Notes under the pieces: model-generated
What the model saw: only the letters and a program-made list of their open reading frames with translations
What the model was told of the DNA's origin: nothing
Database searches by the model: none
Translations under genes and position numbers: made by a program
Assembly (NCBI RefSeq): GCF_001039355.2
Contig: NW_019774025.1
Coordinates: 201,626-261,625 of the forward strand
Direction: 5' to 3'
Origin: Lingula anatina
Lineage: Eukaryota; Brachiopoda; Lingulata; Lingulida; Lingulidae
Length of the DNA: 60,000 nucleotides
Shown: one piece after another, positions 13,263-23,690 of the stretch
Position numbering within the stretch: the first letter of the stretch is position 1
Layout: every line of letters begins with the position of its first letter

Positions 13263-14930
13263 AATTTCCTAATATTTTTTCCTCTGTTTTAGTTGTTGTT
13301 TAACTCGGACTCTCCGTCTGAGGCGAACGCCAGAGTTTATAGCTAAACTGGCAGTTGACCAGCAATGTGGGAACGAATCGATCAAGGTGGCAATAAATGC
13401 ATTGATTTCTGCCCTCTGTCTGATACCGAGCTCCACGAAACTTGGGCAGAGTTTGCGCCTTCGTTATTTCCCGCTATGGTAAAGAGTGTCCTTGGGTGGA
13501 GGCTGGGGGGAGAGGAAGACGGTGGTTGCAAAACGAGACAATCCGCTTGTCCAAGGTGGACGACAAAACTGACGACGAGCTTAGCACAATGTAAAACCCT
13601 TCAATCCGGAAAGACGGGATCGCCTTCATGCCAATGAGAAATCACGGTTCAAAGGTAGTTACATGCACATAAGTAGTTTCGTGACTTGTTCGAGATTTTG
13701 AAAGACGATGGAATGGCTTGTGTTCTCCGCGAGTGACGAAATATACTACAGCAATGGCAAGACAGGAGCGACCGTGGCTCCGTGCTGTGCTCCTCTCACT
13801 TGTCTGTCCTCATCTGGAAAACACCTGGCAAGCACGTTCGAGTCTTTACCTGTAACGAAGTGAAAAGGTCATGATAATGAATAAAAGATACTGACATTCT
13901 TGGCTTTTTGTCGTCTTTAAAAAGAAAAACATGGAAGTTGGTCTCAGATTTAGAGTAACGAACATAAAGACCACCCCCATCTTCGTATGGTTGGGTTAAA
14001 AGGCCCTGATTGCTGACCTTAGCTCTCTGAACCAGATCTGCGTTGAAATATGCACAAATCAATGGTCATCTGAATTCATGATTACGAAAACATACCAGAG
14101 TCTTGTTAGCAAAAGGAATTTGAGTCTATCCGCACAACTCTCAAGCCGCAACATAGCCAATTACATTCTTGTCAACGACGTCCCTGTAAATGTACCCTTA
14201 TCCTTCTAGGAAAAAGGCTGCAATAACGAAAATATAGATCGTTGCGTGTCATGACCGTGGTTTTCCTTTGCATTTTCCCTCAGTTCACATTGAGTGTCTA
14301 CACATCTCCTTTTACAAAGCAGTGAAACTATATCCTCCTGTAGAACGATTACAATTATACTCTCTAAAATAACTTAATACGTATTGTAAAGAATTCCTCC
14401 TTCCAACGGCAAAAAAACACATTCCATGCGCTGCATGAAAAATCATTTACAGCTATGATGTTCAGCTTGGCTGAGAATACTGTATAATATCTGACTATGT
14501 GGGTTCTTGCATGTACACGTTTCAGAACTACATCTATTTCCAAATAGTTACCACACGTGTAGTAGTAGATATATTCGTCGATAATGAGTAAGTAATAACC
14601 GTGTTGTATGTACCAATGGTGTAAATGACCATACTATCATCAACATTTGTTGGAAAATATTACGTCATATACTCAATTTCTTATTACGTCATATCTGGAA
14701 CTGGCATATACGTAATCACACGTGCTTAATGACACCGGTAGATAGATAAATAGATACATATATGCAGGTTGATAGCCATATGAAAAATATTTATAGATCA
14801 TCTCATTTTCTGGTTTACTTTCAGCATGCTAAAACATTTTGCATTTTGCGAAAACTGATATAAATACGTGGACAAGTATTTTTCCGGTAGCTTTCTATTT
14901 TCCTTTTTCGTTTACTTCTGCAATCAATAA
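13263..14930. other. 5' flank of the mGluR exon, non-coding
   Basis: This stretch lies upstream of the receptor start codon and should hold its 5' UTR or promoter, or a preceding intron. A 90-codon plus frame at 13365-13637 has no recognisable content. Beyond about 13.8 kb the sequence is AT-rich with no supportable gene. Confidence 0.4.
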
Positions 14931-15104
14931 GGCCACACATTTTTATTTTTATGGATGACATCCTCTGGGGACCCCAAAGTCGGTGCGAGCGGGCGAAAAA
15001 AAAAAAACAGTCCAAAAAAAAAACTGCTTAAGAAAAGTTATGTTTTCAGTACGCAGCTGGAAACACTAATTTACCACAGAAACACGTATCAAACTAACAA
15101 CATG
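14931..15104 (-). mobile_element. PIF/Harbinger-like MITE copy A (one terminal repeat and internal part)
   Basis: It begins GGCCACACATTTTTATTTT then GGATGACATCCTCTGGGGACC, the same terminal repeat as the right end of the complete copy at 51516-51760. It then runs through a poly-A block, CAGTCC, a second poly-A block and ACTGCTTAAGAAAAG into TTACCACAGAAACACGTATC. The base triplet TAA abuts the terminus, as expected for the TWA target of PIF/Harbinger elements. Its other end is not seen: homology to the complete copy stops after ATCAAAC. Confidence 0.65.
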
Positions 15105-15402
15105 TCTTTATCCATGCTACCAAAATATTAAAGCATTGTGAATAAGGCCTACTTCGTAGAAAGGTAAAAAGTCATGAATATATATGCTGCATATTACCAA
15201 ATCTATTNAAAAAAAACTGCTTAAGAAAAGTTATGTTTTCAGTACACAGCTGGAAACACTAATTTACCACAGAAACACGTTTCAAACTAACAACATGTCT
15301 TTATCCATGCTCTCAAAATATTAAAGCATTGTGAATAGGGCCTACTTCGTAGAAAGGTAAAAAGTCATGAATATATATGCTGCATATTACCAAATCTGTT
15401 TA
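15015..15402 (+). repeat. 193-bp direct duplication around a single N
   Basis: The block starting ACTGCTTAAGAAAAGTTATG at 15023 recurs at 15216, just after an N at 15208, and stays nearly identical through TGCTGCATATTACCAAATCT at about 15400. Differences are a few single bases (for example ACGCAGCTGG versus ACACAGCTGG). A weaker third echo (GTCTTTATTTGTACTCTC, TTAAAGCATTGT) follows near 15463-15502. The N lies inside the MITE poly-A block, so this may be two haplotypes or reads joined by the assembler rather than a real tandem repeat. Confidence 0.7.
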
Positions 15403-15605
15403 AGGTTATTTCATGCATTCTATTTTTATAGAAACCAATAAAACAAATATCAAATAAATAGCGTGTCTTTATTTGTACTCTCAGAAAATTAAAGCATTGT
15501 AAACACTTCACAGAATTGTTTAAAAAATTAAGCAAAGATAGGCCTATGCTTCCTACTACTAAGGTAATTTCGGTCGATGCCATTTTGTCTACTTCGACTC
15601 ACACG

Positions 15606-15914
15606 CTAGCAGCCAACTATCGGGTGGCCTGTCCGACCTTCAGTCCACCAAATACCGCGACGCTCTTGTCGACCCTTTTTTCGCTCCAAAAAGAAACTGG
15701 TATGTGCTGCTGTGGACAGAATGTCACTGAAATTTTCCGGGCGATGATTGCTGGCCGTGGCCAGCCTTTCGTAAAATTGTAAAAGGGTGATATCTCCATG
15801 TCCAATATCAATGGCAAACCAATCCAAAACGACGGCCCCCGTTCTCTTTATGACTTTAATTGTCGTGTATTTTGAAATTAATGCTAGAGATGAAGTTGAC
15901 GGCAAAACGGCCAT
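15606..15914 (-). CDS. Weak candidate ORF, 102 codons, unrecognised
   Basis: An open frame from ATG at 15914 to TAG, with relatively high GC compared with its flanks. It contains the stretch GAVVLDWFAIDIGHGDITLL and a basic C-terminal third. No family is recognised, and other frames here are also open, so it could equally be non-coding exon or promoter sequence. An NRF-1-like motif lies just upstream on this strand. Confidence 0.2.
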   Translation of the reverse strand: MAVLPSTSSLALISKYTTIKVIKRTGAVVLDWFAIDIGHGDITLLQFYERLATASNHRPENFSDILSTAAHTSFFLERKKGRQERRGIWWTEGRTGHPIVGC

Positions 15915-15933
15915 ATTTCCATGTGGTGATAAT

Positions 15934-15945
15934 ACGCATGCGCAG
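15934..15945. promoter_or_regulatory. NRF-1-like site ACGCATGCGCAG
   Basis: The palindromic core GCATGC within ACGCATGCGCAG resembles the NRF-1 consensus found in many broadly expressed animal promoters. It lies about 20 bases upstream of the weak minus-strand frame ending at 15914. Function is inferred from the motif alone. Confidence 0.3.
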
Positions 15946-16570
15946 AAAGCTCATTTTCCACACTCGGAACTACTCGGATGTCTCCGCAGTCGACAATGAC
16001 AGTATGGAGCTTGCGGAATTAGCAGAGAATTGCCGATTGCACTTTCCGGCAAATTCAATAACGATGTTTCAGGGATCTCCCTAGGTTGAAGGTCAAGTGT
16101 GCCATTTGGGCACACTCAAGATTGAAAAGTGTGCCATTTTGCGAAACATTGTGCCCAGCATTCAATGCATGCTTGGGCCACAAGTCTATTTATAATGTCA
16201 CTAATAGTCAGTACAATTTAATTGTGACCCTTATTAATTGCATTTATAATTTATATTATAATTAATATTAAAGATTATTCTTGTTTTTTTAGATGAAATC
16301 TGAGAAGTATTCTCAGCATATAAATAATCAGAATTAAACACCTAAACAAAAATAAACTAACTAATATAACAAAGCCCATGGCAACATTTTAGCAACATCC
16401 ACTTATGCATGTGTGTAACAGTGTTCATAAAATAACTTTTAATAGAAAATTATATTCTGATTTACTCCACTGGATGCCAAGTGTATCTTTATATCTGTAA
16501 ATATCAACTTTCCAGTTCCATCAGAAATATACAAGTCTTTAAAAAAAAAAAAAGGTTTTGGGGGCTAAAG

Positions 16571-17685
16571 TTAGTGGATTACCAATTTATGGTGAACTAA
16601 AATATCTACACTTTCATCACATAAGACAGCAATGACTGGTGAATCTGTAGTGAAATGTTCTCATCAATTAAACAAGATAAAACATCAAGTATGCCAGTTG
16701 CAGTATTGTAACTGCAGCAGTATGAGACTGCACTGCAGCACTTCAGCTGACCTATATCTGGAAATTCTACTGTTTGGAGAAAGTTCATTGAAGAACTGTA
16801 CTTAGAAAGTGGAATACACTCCTTGGCCATCCAAAACACTGCTTTCATTGCTGTCATGATGGCCTCTTGCGCATTCAGGGCTTTGGTAGTTGCTGTGTTC
16901 ATGTACACCTGTTCCTTTGGTACCTGTTAAAATAAGCATTGCAATTCAGTAATGCTGCCTACTGCCTTATTAATTACATAATATATATATTTAGACACTT
17001 AAAAATTCACTAATCATTTTGTCCATAATAACAATCAGTGATGCTCAAACTAAAATGACTAAAATGCAATCCCATAACTTTGCATAATGATTTCTACATC
17101 ATACGATACATTAACTTGGCAATAAACTGCCAAATTGTATTCAAAACAACACAAATAGAAATGGAAGACATAATTATAGTGTTAATTGACTGCTTATCCC
17201 ACCAAAAACGTAGTACCTTGCTCAAGGCCAAATGCACAAGAAACTCAAAATAATTTCAACTCCCTGTACGAGTGCATACATCTCTAAGTAGGCTGCACAC
17301 GTGGAAACACTTTTAGGTGAAAATCACTCGTTTTTTAATTGACTTTGAATCAGAATAAATTTATTTAAGTTACCTGGATAGCACACACATGGTCGGTCAT
17401 TCCAACGTGGCGGGTGAGCGTACTGGTGCGAAGGTTTGACGATACCCCCCGGACCATGGTATTACGTTTGCCCGCCTTTTTGCATGGTGCACACCACGTG
17501 GTTGACTTTTCCTTGTCGAAGCGCAGCCACGGGAATCTCTGCAGCCAACTTTGCTGAAACTTCTTAACGGAAGTTAGTGGAGGCTCCCTATCTGGTACTT
17601 TACCACTAGTATGTCCGCAATCTGGTACATTACTCGTATGCCAAAAAAACGAAAGCTTCGGCTGCTTTACTTTTGGCGCGGCCAT
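16571..17685 (-). pseudogene. ZNF862-like / hAT-transposase-derived gene, two exons, frameshifted
   Basis: Exon 1 (17685-17374, 104 codons, phase 0 donor GTAACT) encodes MAAPKVKQPKLSFFW, then a TTF-type zinc-finger block: FQQSWLQRFPWLRF, WCAPCKK and LTRHVGMTDH, with the Cys pair and His pair in place. Exon 2 starts at 16923 after TTTTAACAG and continues through NAQEAIMTAMKAVFWMAK and SYNTATGILDVLSCLIDEN. At about 16640-16660 the frame breaks: the next conserved block, DSPVIAVLCDESVDILVHHK, is read one base over and soon meets TAA at 16571. The CDES-VDI motif with a following HHK is typical of ZNF862-type proteins descended from hAT transposases. A sequencing error cannot be excluded, but the early stop right after the motif also points to a decayed or truncated copy. 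Confidence 0.65.
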
Positions 17686-18011
17686 CTCTGCACTTCCGGT
17701 GTACTCTCTACGCAGAGAAGGTACTCTCCACGCAGAGAACGCACGCAGTAGACGTAAGACTAGAACTTTAAGTTCGGTTTTCCCAACTGACACTTGTTCC
17801 AAGTTTAGTAAAATTTTGGTGGGTTTAAAAATACCCAATTTTAAAAGTTTAAAATATGTTGAACAAACAAACTCCGTTTTTTAAAGTTATTTATTTTTTA
17901 TGCGCCCTTGGGACGCACTGCTATTGAAAAAGTGCGTCATTACAAATCTGTGCGTGCCAATGGCGCAAAAACGCAGCCTCGAGAGATCCCTGTGTTTGCG
18001 ACAACCGACTT

Positions 18012-18329
18012 NNNNNNNNNNNNNNNNNNNNNNNNNNNNNNNNNNNNNNNNNNNNNNNNNNNNNNNNNNNNNNNNNNNNNNNNNNNNNNNNNNNNNNNNN
18101 NNNNNNNNNNNNNNNNNNNNNNNNNNNNNNNNNNNNNNNNNNNNNNNNNNNNNNNNNNNNNNNNNNNNNNNNNNNNNNNNNNNNNNNNNNNNNNNNNNNN
18201 NNNNNNNNNNNNNNNNNNNNNNNNNNNNNNNNNNNNNNNNNNNNNNNNNNNNNNNNNNNNNNNNNNNNNNNNNNNNNNNNNNNNNNNNNNNNNNNNNNNN
18301 NNNNNNNNNNNNNNNNNNNNNNNNNNNNN
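18012..18329. other. Assembly gap (run of N)
   Basis: A run of 318 N. The sequence resumes inside the poly-T block of MITE copy B. The expected DRG1 exons 3 onward should lie in this direction, so real sequence is probably missing here. The 110 bases before the gap (17900-18011) are not recognised; frames crossing the N run are meaningless. Confidence 0.95.
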
Positions 18330-18397
18330 TTTTTGGAGAACGGACGAAAATCGGTGCGCGCGCAGGATGTCATCCATAAAATTAAAAAAGTGTGGCC
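18330..18397 (+). mobile_element. PIF/Harbinger-like MITE copy B (3' terminal repeat only)
   Basis: TTTTTGGAGAACGGACG, then ATCGGTGCGCGCGCAGGATG, then a terminus of AAAAAAGTGTGGCC followed by TTA. This is the left-type terminal repeat of the complete copy in inverted orientation. Everything 5' of it is hidden by the N gap. It lies in DRG1 intron 2. Confidence 0.75.
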
Positions 18398-18578
18398 TTA
18401 TCAAAAACAACAAATCTTAGACAGAAAACAATTTAAATAAACTAGTATCATCAATGGTTATAAACCCCCATTTATATATTAACCTCACTATCTTTATAAA
18501 CTATGCAATAACCATCTTAAAGAGTACATTTGATTTGACATACGTACTCATATTACCTAGTCTTTAACCTATTCTTAC

Positions 18579-19470
18579 CCACAAATCCTATCCTGGCATC
18601 TCCAGTTTTTGCTACATCAAATCCTTCTCCAGCACCTCCACCTCCTCCCTTTGGTTCTATCAGTTCTCTCCTCAACTTTGCTAATCTAGCTTTAAGTAAG
18701 CCAAGATGCCCCATAGTTGCTTTATTTCTTTGGGTTCGGGCCATCTAGTCAAAAATTCAAAATGCATTTTATTTGAATTAAATTTCATGGGAAAGGCATG
18801 CATGCTCTCTGGTGGTCATTTTACATTTATATACATCTATAGCCTTCAAGTGTAAACAAAAATAGTAAATATCAGAAACCGTAATAAGAAGAGCTATTAC
18901 ATAAATCACCGTGCTTAAATAGTAAATATAATATACAGTATATCAGAAACTACAGCATATAGGAGTGCTTACACATGTTCAAAACTTTGTACTATCTATG
19001 GTCATTCTACATAACTTACAACCTTCGACTAATATTAAACGTATGATTAATATAATGGTAATGCACATTATGCAGAACTTTGAATAAACATCTCCCAAAG
19101 AATCGAACATAAGAGTTATAGAGGCCGGCGGAATTCTAAAGCATTTGACATGTGTTACCTTTCCTGAGGTATGTGTATTTGGGAGGTGGGGTGGGGTGGG
19201 GTCTGGTTCAAAATATAGGTAGCATACCGGAACGTGACATACGGTAGCAGGTTATAAGTTACGTGCACATATACGCATCAACCAAATCAGCGTATTCCGC
19301 CGGCATCGATAATTTCTGTTGTAAAGAGAAATATACTGTAATGGTTGAAAATACCAACAACATCGCCAATGAAAACTTTAACAATAAAACAAGAAATACA
19401 TCTGCCGTTAATACTAATGTGTACACCATACCTCCGCTTCGATCTCCGCTATCTTTTGAAGCGCACTCAT
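18579..19470 (-). CDS. DRG1: DRG1 GTPase, first two coding exons (partial)
   Basis: Exon 1 (19470-19432) encodes [13 protein letters not shown] and ends at a GTATGG donor in phase 0. Exon 2 (18744-18579) begins right after CTAG with [10 protein letters not shown] and includes [20 protein letters not shown], a Gly run, [18 protein letters not shown], then GTAAGA in phase 1. This matches the N-terminus of developmentally regulated GTP-binding protein 1 almost residue for residue (the human counterpart reads MARTQKNKAT and [16 protein letters not shown]). DRG1 is a cytoplasmic TRAFAC-class GTPase that works with DFRP1/ZC3H15 and associates with translating ribosomes. Only about 68 of the usual 367 residues are present: the P-loop exon (FPSVGKS) and all later ones are missing, presumably in or beyond the gap at 18012-18329. 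It is divergent from the gene starting near 19583. Confidence 0.92.
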
Positions 19471-19582
19471 TGTTGTAATGGCTTTGAAACAGTAGCAAAT
19501 GAAGCATACAGATGGCAAGTGCAGCACGTTGATGGCGGAACACTTGAATGACCCCCGGAAGTGTTAGTATTACTTCCTGTTC
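19471..19582. promoter_or_regulatory. Compact divergent promoter between DRG1 and the unrecognised gene
   Basis: Only 112 bases separate the DRG1 start codon from the most likely start codon of the plus-strand gene (ATG at 19583). If that start is wrong, the next certain exon of the plus gene begins at 19743, still within 300 bases. No TATA box is evident. A shared bidirectional promoter is inferred from spacing alone. Confidence 0.45.
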
Positions 19583-22189
19583 ATGAAGAGTTACTGTCAA
19601 GACATTCGGCATGTGGAAAATGTATAGCGTGCAGAATTATTCACTTCAAAAGTTTAATAGCTCACTATCATTTAACTAACTAACATCTATCAAATATATT
19701 CTAGACTGAAGTATAACCAATTAAGCTTTTATTTTTTGGCAGGTCGAAGGTCAAAGTCAAATGCGCAGGTGTGCATCCGGGACTTTGTGCCCAGGCGACA
19801 TTTTCCAAAAAGCTTGCAGTGTTTCGGAGGCGTTTGAAAAACTTGAATTAATAACAGTATGCTTCATAGTACATCGTTATAATTGCTACAGATACTACAT
19901 AGAAAAACNGGGGGGGGGGTTTTTTTTTTTTTTTTTTTTGGAGAACGGACGAAAATCGGTGCGCGCGCAGGATGTCATCCATAAAATTAAAAAAGTGTGG
20001 CCTAACTTATTATATTACTGTACGAGCATATATTTAGCATAACTGTGCCAAACTGCATACCTGTATAAATGTTCTGCATGTACCCTGAGCAATATGACTC
20101 TATTGAATGCTAAACCTAAACGCCCCAACCTGTAGTCCTCAGCTGTCGTGGACTGAATATAAACACATCGATCTTAGTCGTTTACATTTCATATTTGGTA
20201 TTTTCACTCAGTCTTACATGTACTTCTTTTCTAAGGAGCTGATGATACACGACTTTCTAGCGTGGTTAACGGAGATATCCGACTCCAACTTTCTGGAGTC
20301 TAAAGGCCCGAGTCTTCAACTCCTCAACACCTACGTCTATTATTACAAGGAAGATATATCCCAGTTTGCAGTATTTATCAAAAAGAGCAAAGAACTGATG
20401 TATACTCTTCACCAACAAGTGAGTATTATCAAAGCCTTTGTACGAAAACAGTGTTTATCACATGTAGGCCTATTAATGTAACATATAATGAGTGACACTC
20501 TAGTTTTATTAAATTATTTTAAACCGATTAACTCAGTTTACAGACTTGTATTGGATTGGCGTTTGCTCGAAATTAAGTTTGTAAACTGTTTATAACCTGC
20601 ATGATATATATATTCATGTTAAACTTTTTTGTCCCCTATAATCTTTTATTTAATATTTGGTATAAATATTACTTTTAATGATACTTTAAACACTAATGAA
20701 AAAGGGCGTTTTCACGTTATTTATCTATGTGATTTCTTTCATTTCAAAGGTTATTTTTCCTCCATATTTTAAGAACCACTGCTGTGTTTTGACTGTTATC
20801 TTAAGTCGAGGCAATGTGTCAATATTTTCATATTTTTATCAGGGGTTTCCCCTCACAGTGAATGGTAAACAGGTCGTTCACTTCTGTGAACCCAAGGAAC
20901 AACTGGGCGAAGGAGAAATGTACTTTCAGGTAATATAAGTCTCTCTTTTGATTTAAAATATTTATATTTCCATACAATGTTGCTGAAAAAAAAGGTGAAA
21001 GCAGTTGACCCTTCTCCGTATTAGATTAGTGTAGACACGTGTTCGGGGTTACCGGTGATTCACGTCCCTTACTCACTGAAAGACGAATAGAGGAAAAACC
21101 CATTTTCCCAGGTAGAAAATCTTAGGTACGATAAAAATAGGTCCGAATTGCAACCGTATGTTTAGACATGTAAGTTAACAGGGCAAATATAGTATGCATA
21201 TATAAAATGAAAATATAATATATATAATAATTTTCTAATGTAGTCCTATGTATTGATTTTAATGAAGGTTGGTCGAACTTCCCCTGGCACTTTGGCCTTA
21301 AAATTTGCTAAGAGAAACTCCGAAGAAGCAAGTCCACAGGTATCCACTGTTGAAGCCAAAGACTTCGCCAGGGCGTTTTCCGAGGATTATTTCGAAGAAC
21401 TGAGGACAGTAGGTCGGCAAAGTGGATCACCGATTGCCGACGGTCTTTTTCAAGAATGCATTGTGACAGATGTGAAACACAGCATTGTAACATACGTCAG
21501 TGTGGAACAACTAACACAGCGCCCACAGGTAGTATATTTATTTTAATCTTAGAGACACAGGTCAGAAACAGGTATTTTGGAATAAAACCGTTTTATTGAA
21601 TGGGTTGAACAGGCCTTATTTACGCAAAGATAAAATAAAAAAAAAAAGAATGATATTTATACGCAAAATGCACACCATAATTAATGCACCGAGAGAGTCG
21701 CTCCACTTCTTAGGCCTATTACTGGTCGTGCCTACCACATAACCATTTCTTATTATTTATTTCTAGGCATGTCCAGTGATGGAGGATATATCAACACCGG
21801 AGAAAACGGACATGGAAGAACTTCACTACGATTTCGAGATGCACTGTGTTCAAGAGTCTTGTGACGAGAAATGCACTAATGCCAATGACGTGGAGGAGCT
21901 TTGTTGTCAATGTATAGAACTTTCAGAAGAAACCGCTAAGCGTGACGGCTTCTTTGCAAAATATGACTTTCAACGGAGTCAAAGTTCTTCCAGAACAACA
22001 ACCCGGGAAGGAACATTTTTAAATAACCGCGTCGACCCTGTTGAAATATCTTCATCACGAGAAAACCAAGATTTGTCTAGCACGACTTCAGGATTAACAC
22101 AAATACGGAACGACATAAGATTCACGTCTTCCAATAACCAACCCTACCCATCAACCCGAGAGGCCCTTAGAAGCCTGTCTGGAAAATAA
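19583..22189 (+). CDS. Unrecognised multi-exon gene, about 371-384 residues, all introns phase 0
   Basis: Exons with good splice sites: 19743-19856 (after TTTTTTGGCAG; CASGTLCPGDIFQKACSVSE), 20212-20418 (KELMIHDFLAWLTEISDSNF), 20843-20929 (GFPLTVNGKQVVHFCEPKEQ), 21244-21528 (GRTSPGTLALKFAKRNSEEA) and 21767-22189 (acidic Cys-rich, then a Ser/Thr-rich tail, TAA). Exon lengths are 38, 69, 29, 95 and 140 codons plus stop, every one a multiple of three, so each exon can be skipped without a frameshift. A possible first exon is ATG 19583 to 19621 (13 codons, weak GTATAG donor). The fourth exon could instead start at 21268. The protein has no signal peptide or membrane segment; the helical block in exon 2 and the CVQESCDEKC / CCQCIE cluster in the last exon are its most distinctive parts. 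I do not recognise the family. An AATAAA follows the stop by about 290 bases. Confidence 0.65.
19909..20002 (+). mobile_element. PIF/Harbinger-like MITE copy C (3' terminal repeat) after a single N
   Basis: An N at 19909 is followed by ten G and twenty T, then GGAGAACGGACG, CGGTGCGCGCGCAGGATG and the terminus AAAAAGTGTGGCC, followed by TAA. It is the same terminal repeat as copy B and sits in an intron of the plus-strand gene. The left part of the element is absent, so the single N probably conceals a real gap. Confidence 0.75.
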
Positions 22190-23509
22190 TGCTGGTTTCA
22201 ACTTCTTTCGAAAGAGACAAAAAATTTAAAAGATATAAAGATCTGAATGACAAAATAATGACAAAGCAGGAAAGCATATGATTAATGGCTACTGTACGTA
22301 AATTTACTCCTATAGGTGTGAAGGGCAACAGTGAATGTTGGTTAGGAGTTATATAAATTATTATAATGCATATATGTAATCATAAGTTAGTCTGACTACA
22401 TGCTGATTATCAAAAGATTAAAAGTCAAAGCTCGAAATGTGAAAAATTGAAATAATGTCAAACGCCTAAATCCGAAGATACAATAAAGGAAGAAAAAATA
22501 TTACTACAATTACCAAGGTCATGATATTTTGCACAACGCCCAGTGTTTTCCAATTGTCTAATACCTCATGTATTAGTAGACTCAAACTATGTCAAGTAGA
22601 GACAGAAAGAGAAAGCGAGTAACAAAATTACACTGTAAACATTAATAGCCTATACATTTGTAGTGCATGTAGAATGGGCATAATGGTTGCATGCGGAATA
22701 GTTATCTTTAACAGTATATTTTCAATGAAAGGCCTATGTTTTTACACTGCAACACTTAAGTGAGAAAAAAATCAAAATTAATTGTGTTCATATGGCCAAT
22801 TGTTACTCCCGTTTTCATTGAATTAACGTCTTGATAGTATGAATTATCAAAATACATATGGTTGATATTACGGTATATTTTTATAGTCCATTATTATTAA
22901 TAAAACGTATTTAATATGATTTTCTTTGTTACACTTCTGTGATTTAAACTGATGTCCGAACATTTTTTTATCTTATCATAGACGATATGATTTTATAAAT
23001 ATGAAATAGGAATATTATTCAACATTAGATTAATCTACTGATAAATTCAAATGCAAAGACATAATAAATTTAATAAAAATGAATAATGGCACAGTGAATT
23101 AGATACTTTACAAAACGATTCCAAGAAATACAAATTATCACAGTTTCACACGATGACTCTAATCTTATACCACGTTATTCAGTAGTCAAATGACACTCAG
23201 CAAAGAGACCGAAAAAACTCGTCACTCAGAATGTTAAACTTAATACCGTGTCCATAAAGCCACTAAGTGCAAGTGTCATCAAAACTTGCAAGAACACAAA
23301 AAATTATTCCTTGAAACGAAGTTTGATGTTCAACATTCATTTAGTGGGTCCACGACGAACACCTGTTGTCATATTCTCAGTTGCAATGCAAAGAAATAAA
23401 ATTAAAGAGGGATTAATAAACTATCCTCTTCTTGAATATCGAATACACATTTTTTTTCTTCATCCTGTGCGGCTACACGGCTTTTCCTTCATTAAACGTC
23501 CACGGACCA
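22190..23509. other. 3' flank and AT-rich intergenic stretch
   Basis: Contains the probable 3' UTR of the unrecognised plus-strand gene, then AT-rich sequence up to the next minus-strand gene's 3' end. No exon, RNA gene or repeat is supported. Confidence 0.5.
22482..22487 (+). terminator. Candidate polyadenylation signal AATAAA
   Basis: The first clear AATAAA in the 3' flank of the plus-strand gene, 293 bases after the TAA stop. It is plausible by position only, since AATAAA is common in AT-rich DNA. Confidence 0.35.
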
Positions 23510-23573
23510 GGGCCCCGTAACTCGTATGTGATATCGCTATTCGCAATGCGCGATGTTTTCGAGTTACGGGCCC
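23510..23573. repeat. Short palindromic MITE-like hairpin
   Basis: GGGCCCCGTAACTCG at the left and CGAGTTACGGGCCC at the right are inverted repeats differing by one inserted C, separated by about 35 bases. The element lies directly beside the duplicated 3' end of the 599-codon gene. Confidence 0.6.
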
Positions 23574-23575
23574 AG

Positions 23576-23690
23576 TTTTACGAATTGGAGTTCATAAATT
23601 GTTTAATCCTATCTTCCAGTTGCTTTGCTTCCAGTTGTTTTACGAGTTGGAGTTCATGAATTGTTTAATCCTATCTTCCAGTTGCTTTTG
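23576..23690 (-). repeat. 62-bp duplication of the 3' coding end of the 599-codon gene
   Basis: TTTTACGARTTGGAGTTCAT followed by RAATTGTTTAATCC and TATCTTCCAGTTGCTTT occurs at 23576 and again at 23638. The second unit is the real end of the gene (QLEDRIKQFMNSNS then TAA). The first unit, downstream on the minus strand, encodes the identical 14 residues and stop. The two differ in that stretch at two silent third positions. Confidence 0.85.

Noticed and set aside
17900-18420. Frames of 150-170 codons crossing the N run on both strands
   Set aside because: They are open only because N codons contain no stop.
19259-19612. Minus-strand frame of 117 codons over DRG1 exon 1
   Set aside because: It reads a different frame from the true DRG1 exon 1 ([13 protein letters not shown]) and runs on into intron.
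14931-20002. One 5-kb autonomous Harbinger element running from copy A to copy C (both flanked by TAA)
   Set aside because: The interval contains DRG1 coding exons and a zinc-finger gene rather than a Harbinger transposase. Copies B and C also carry the same end, so these are separate small insertions.
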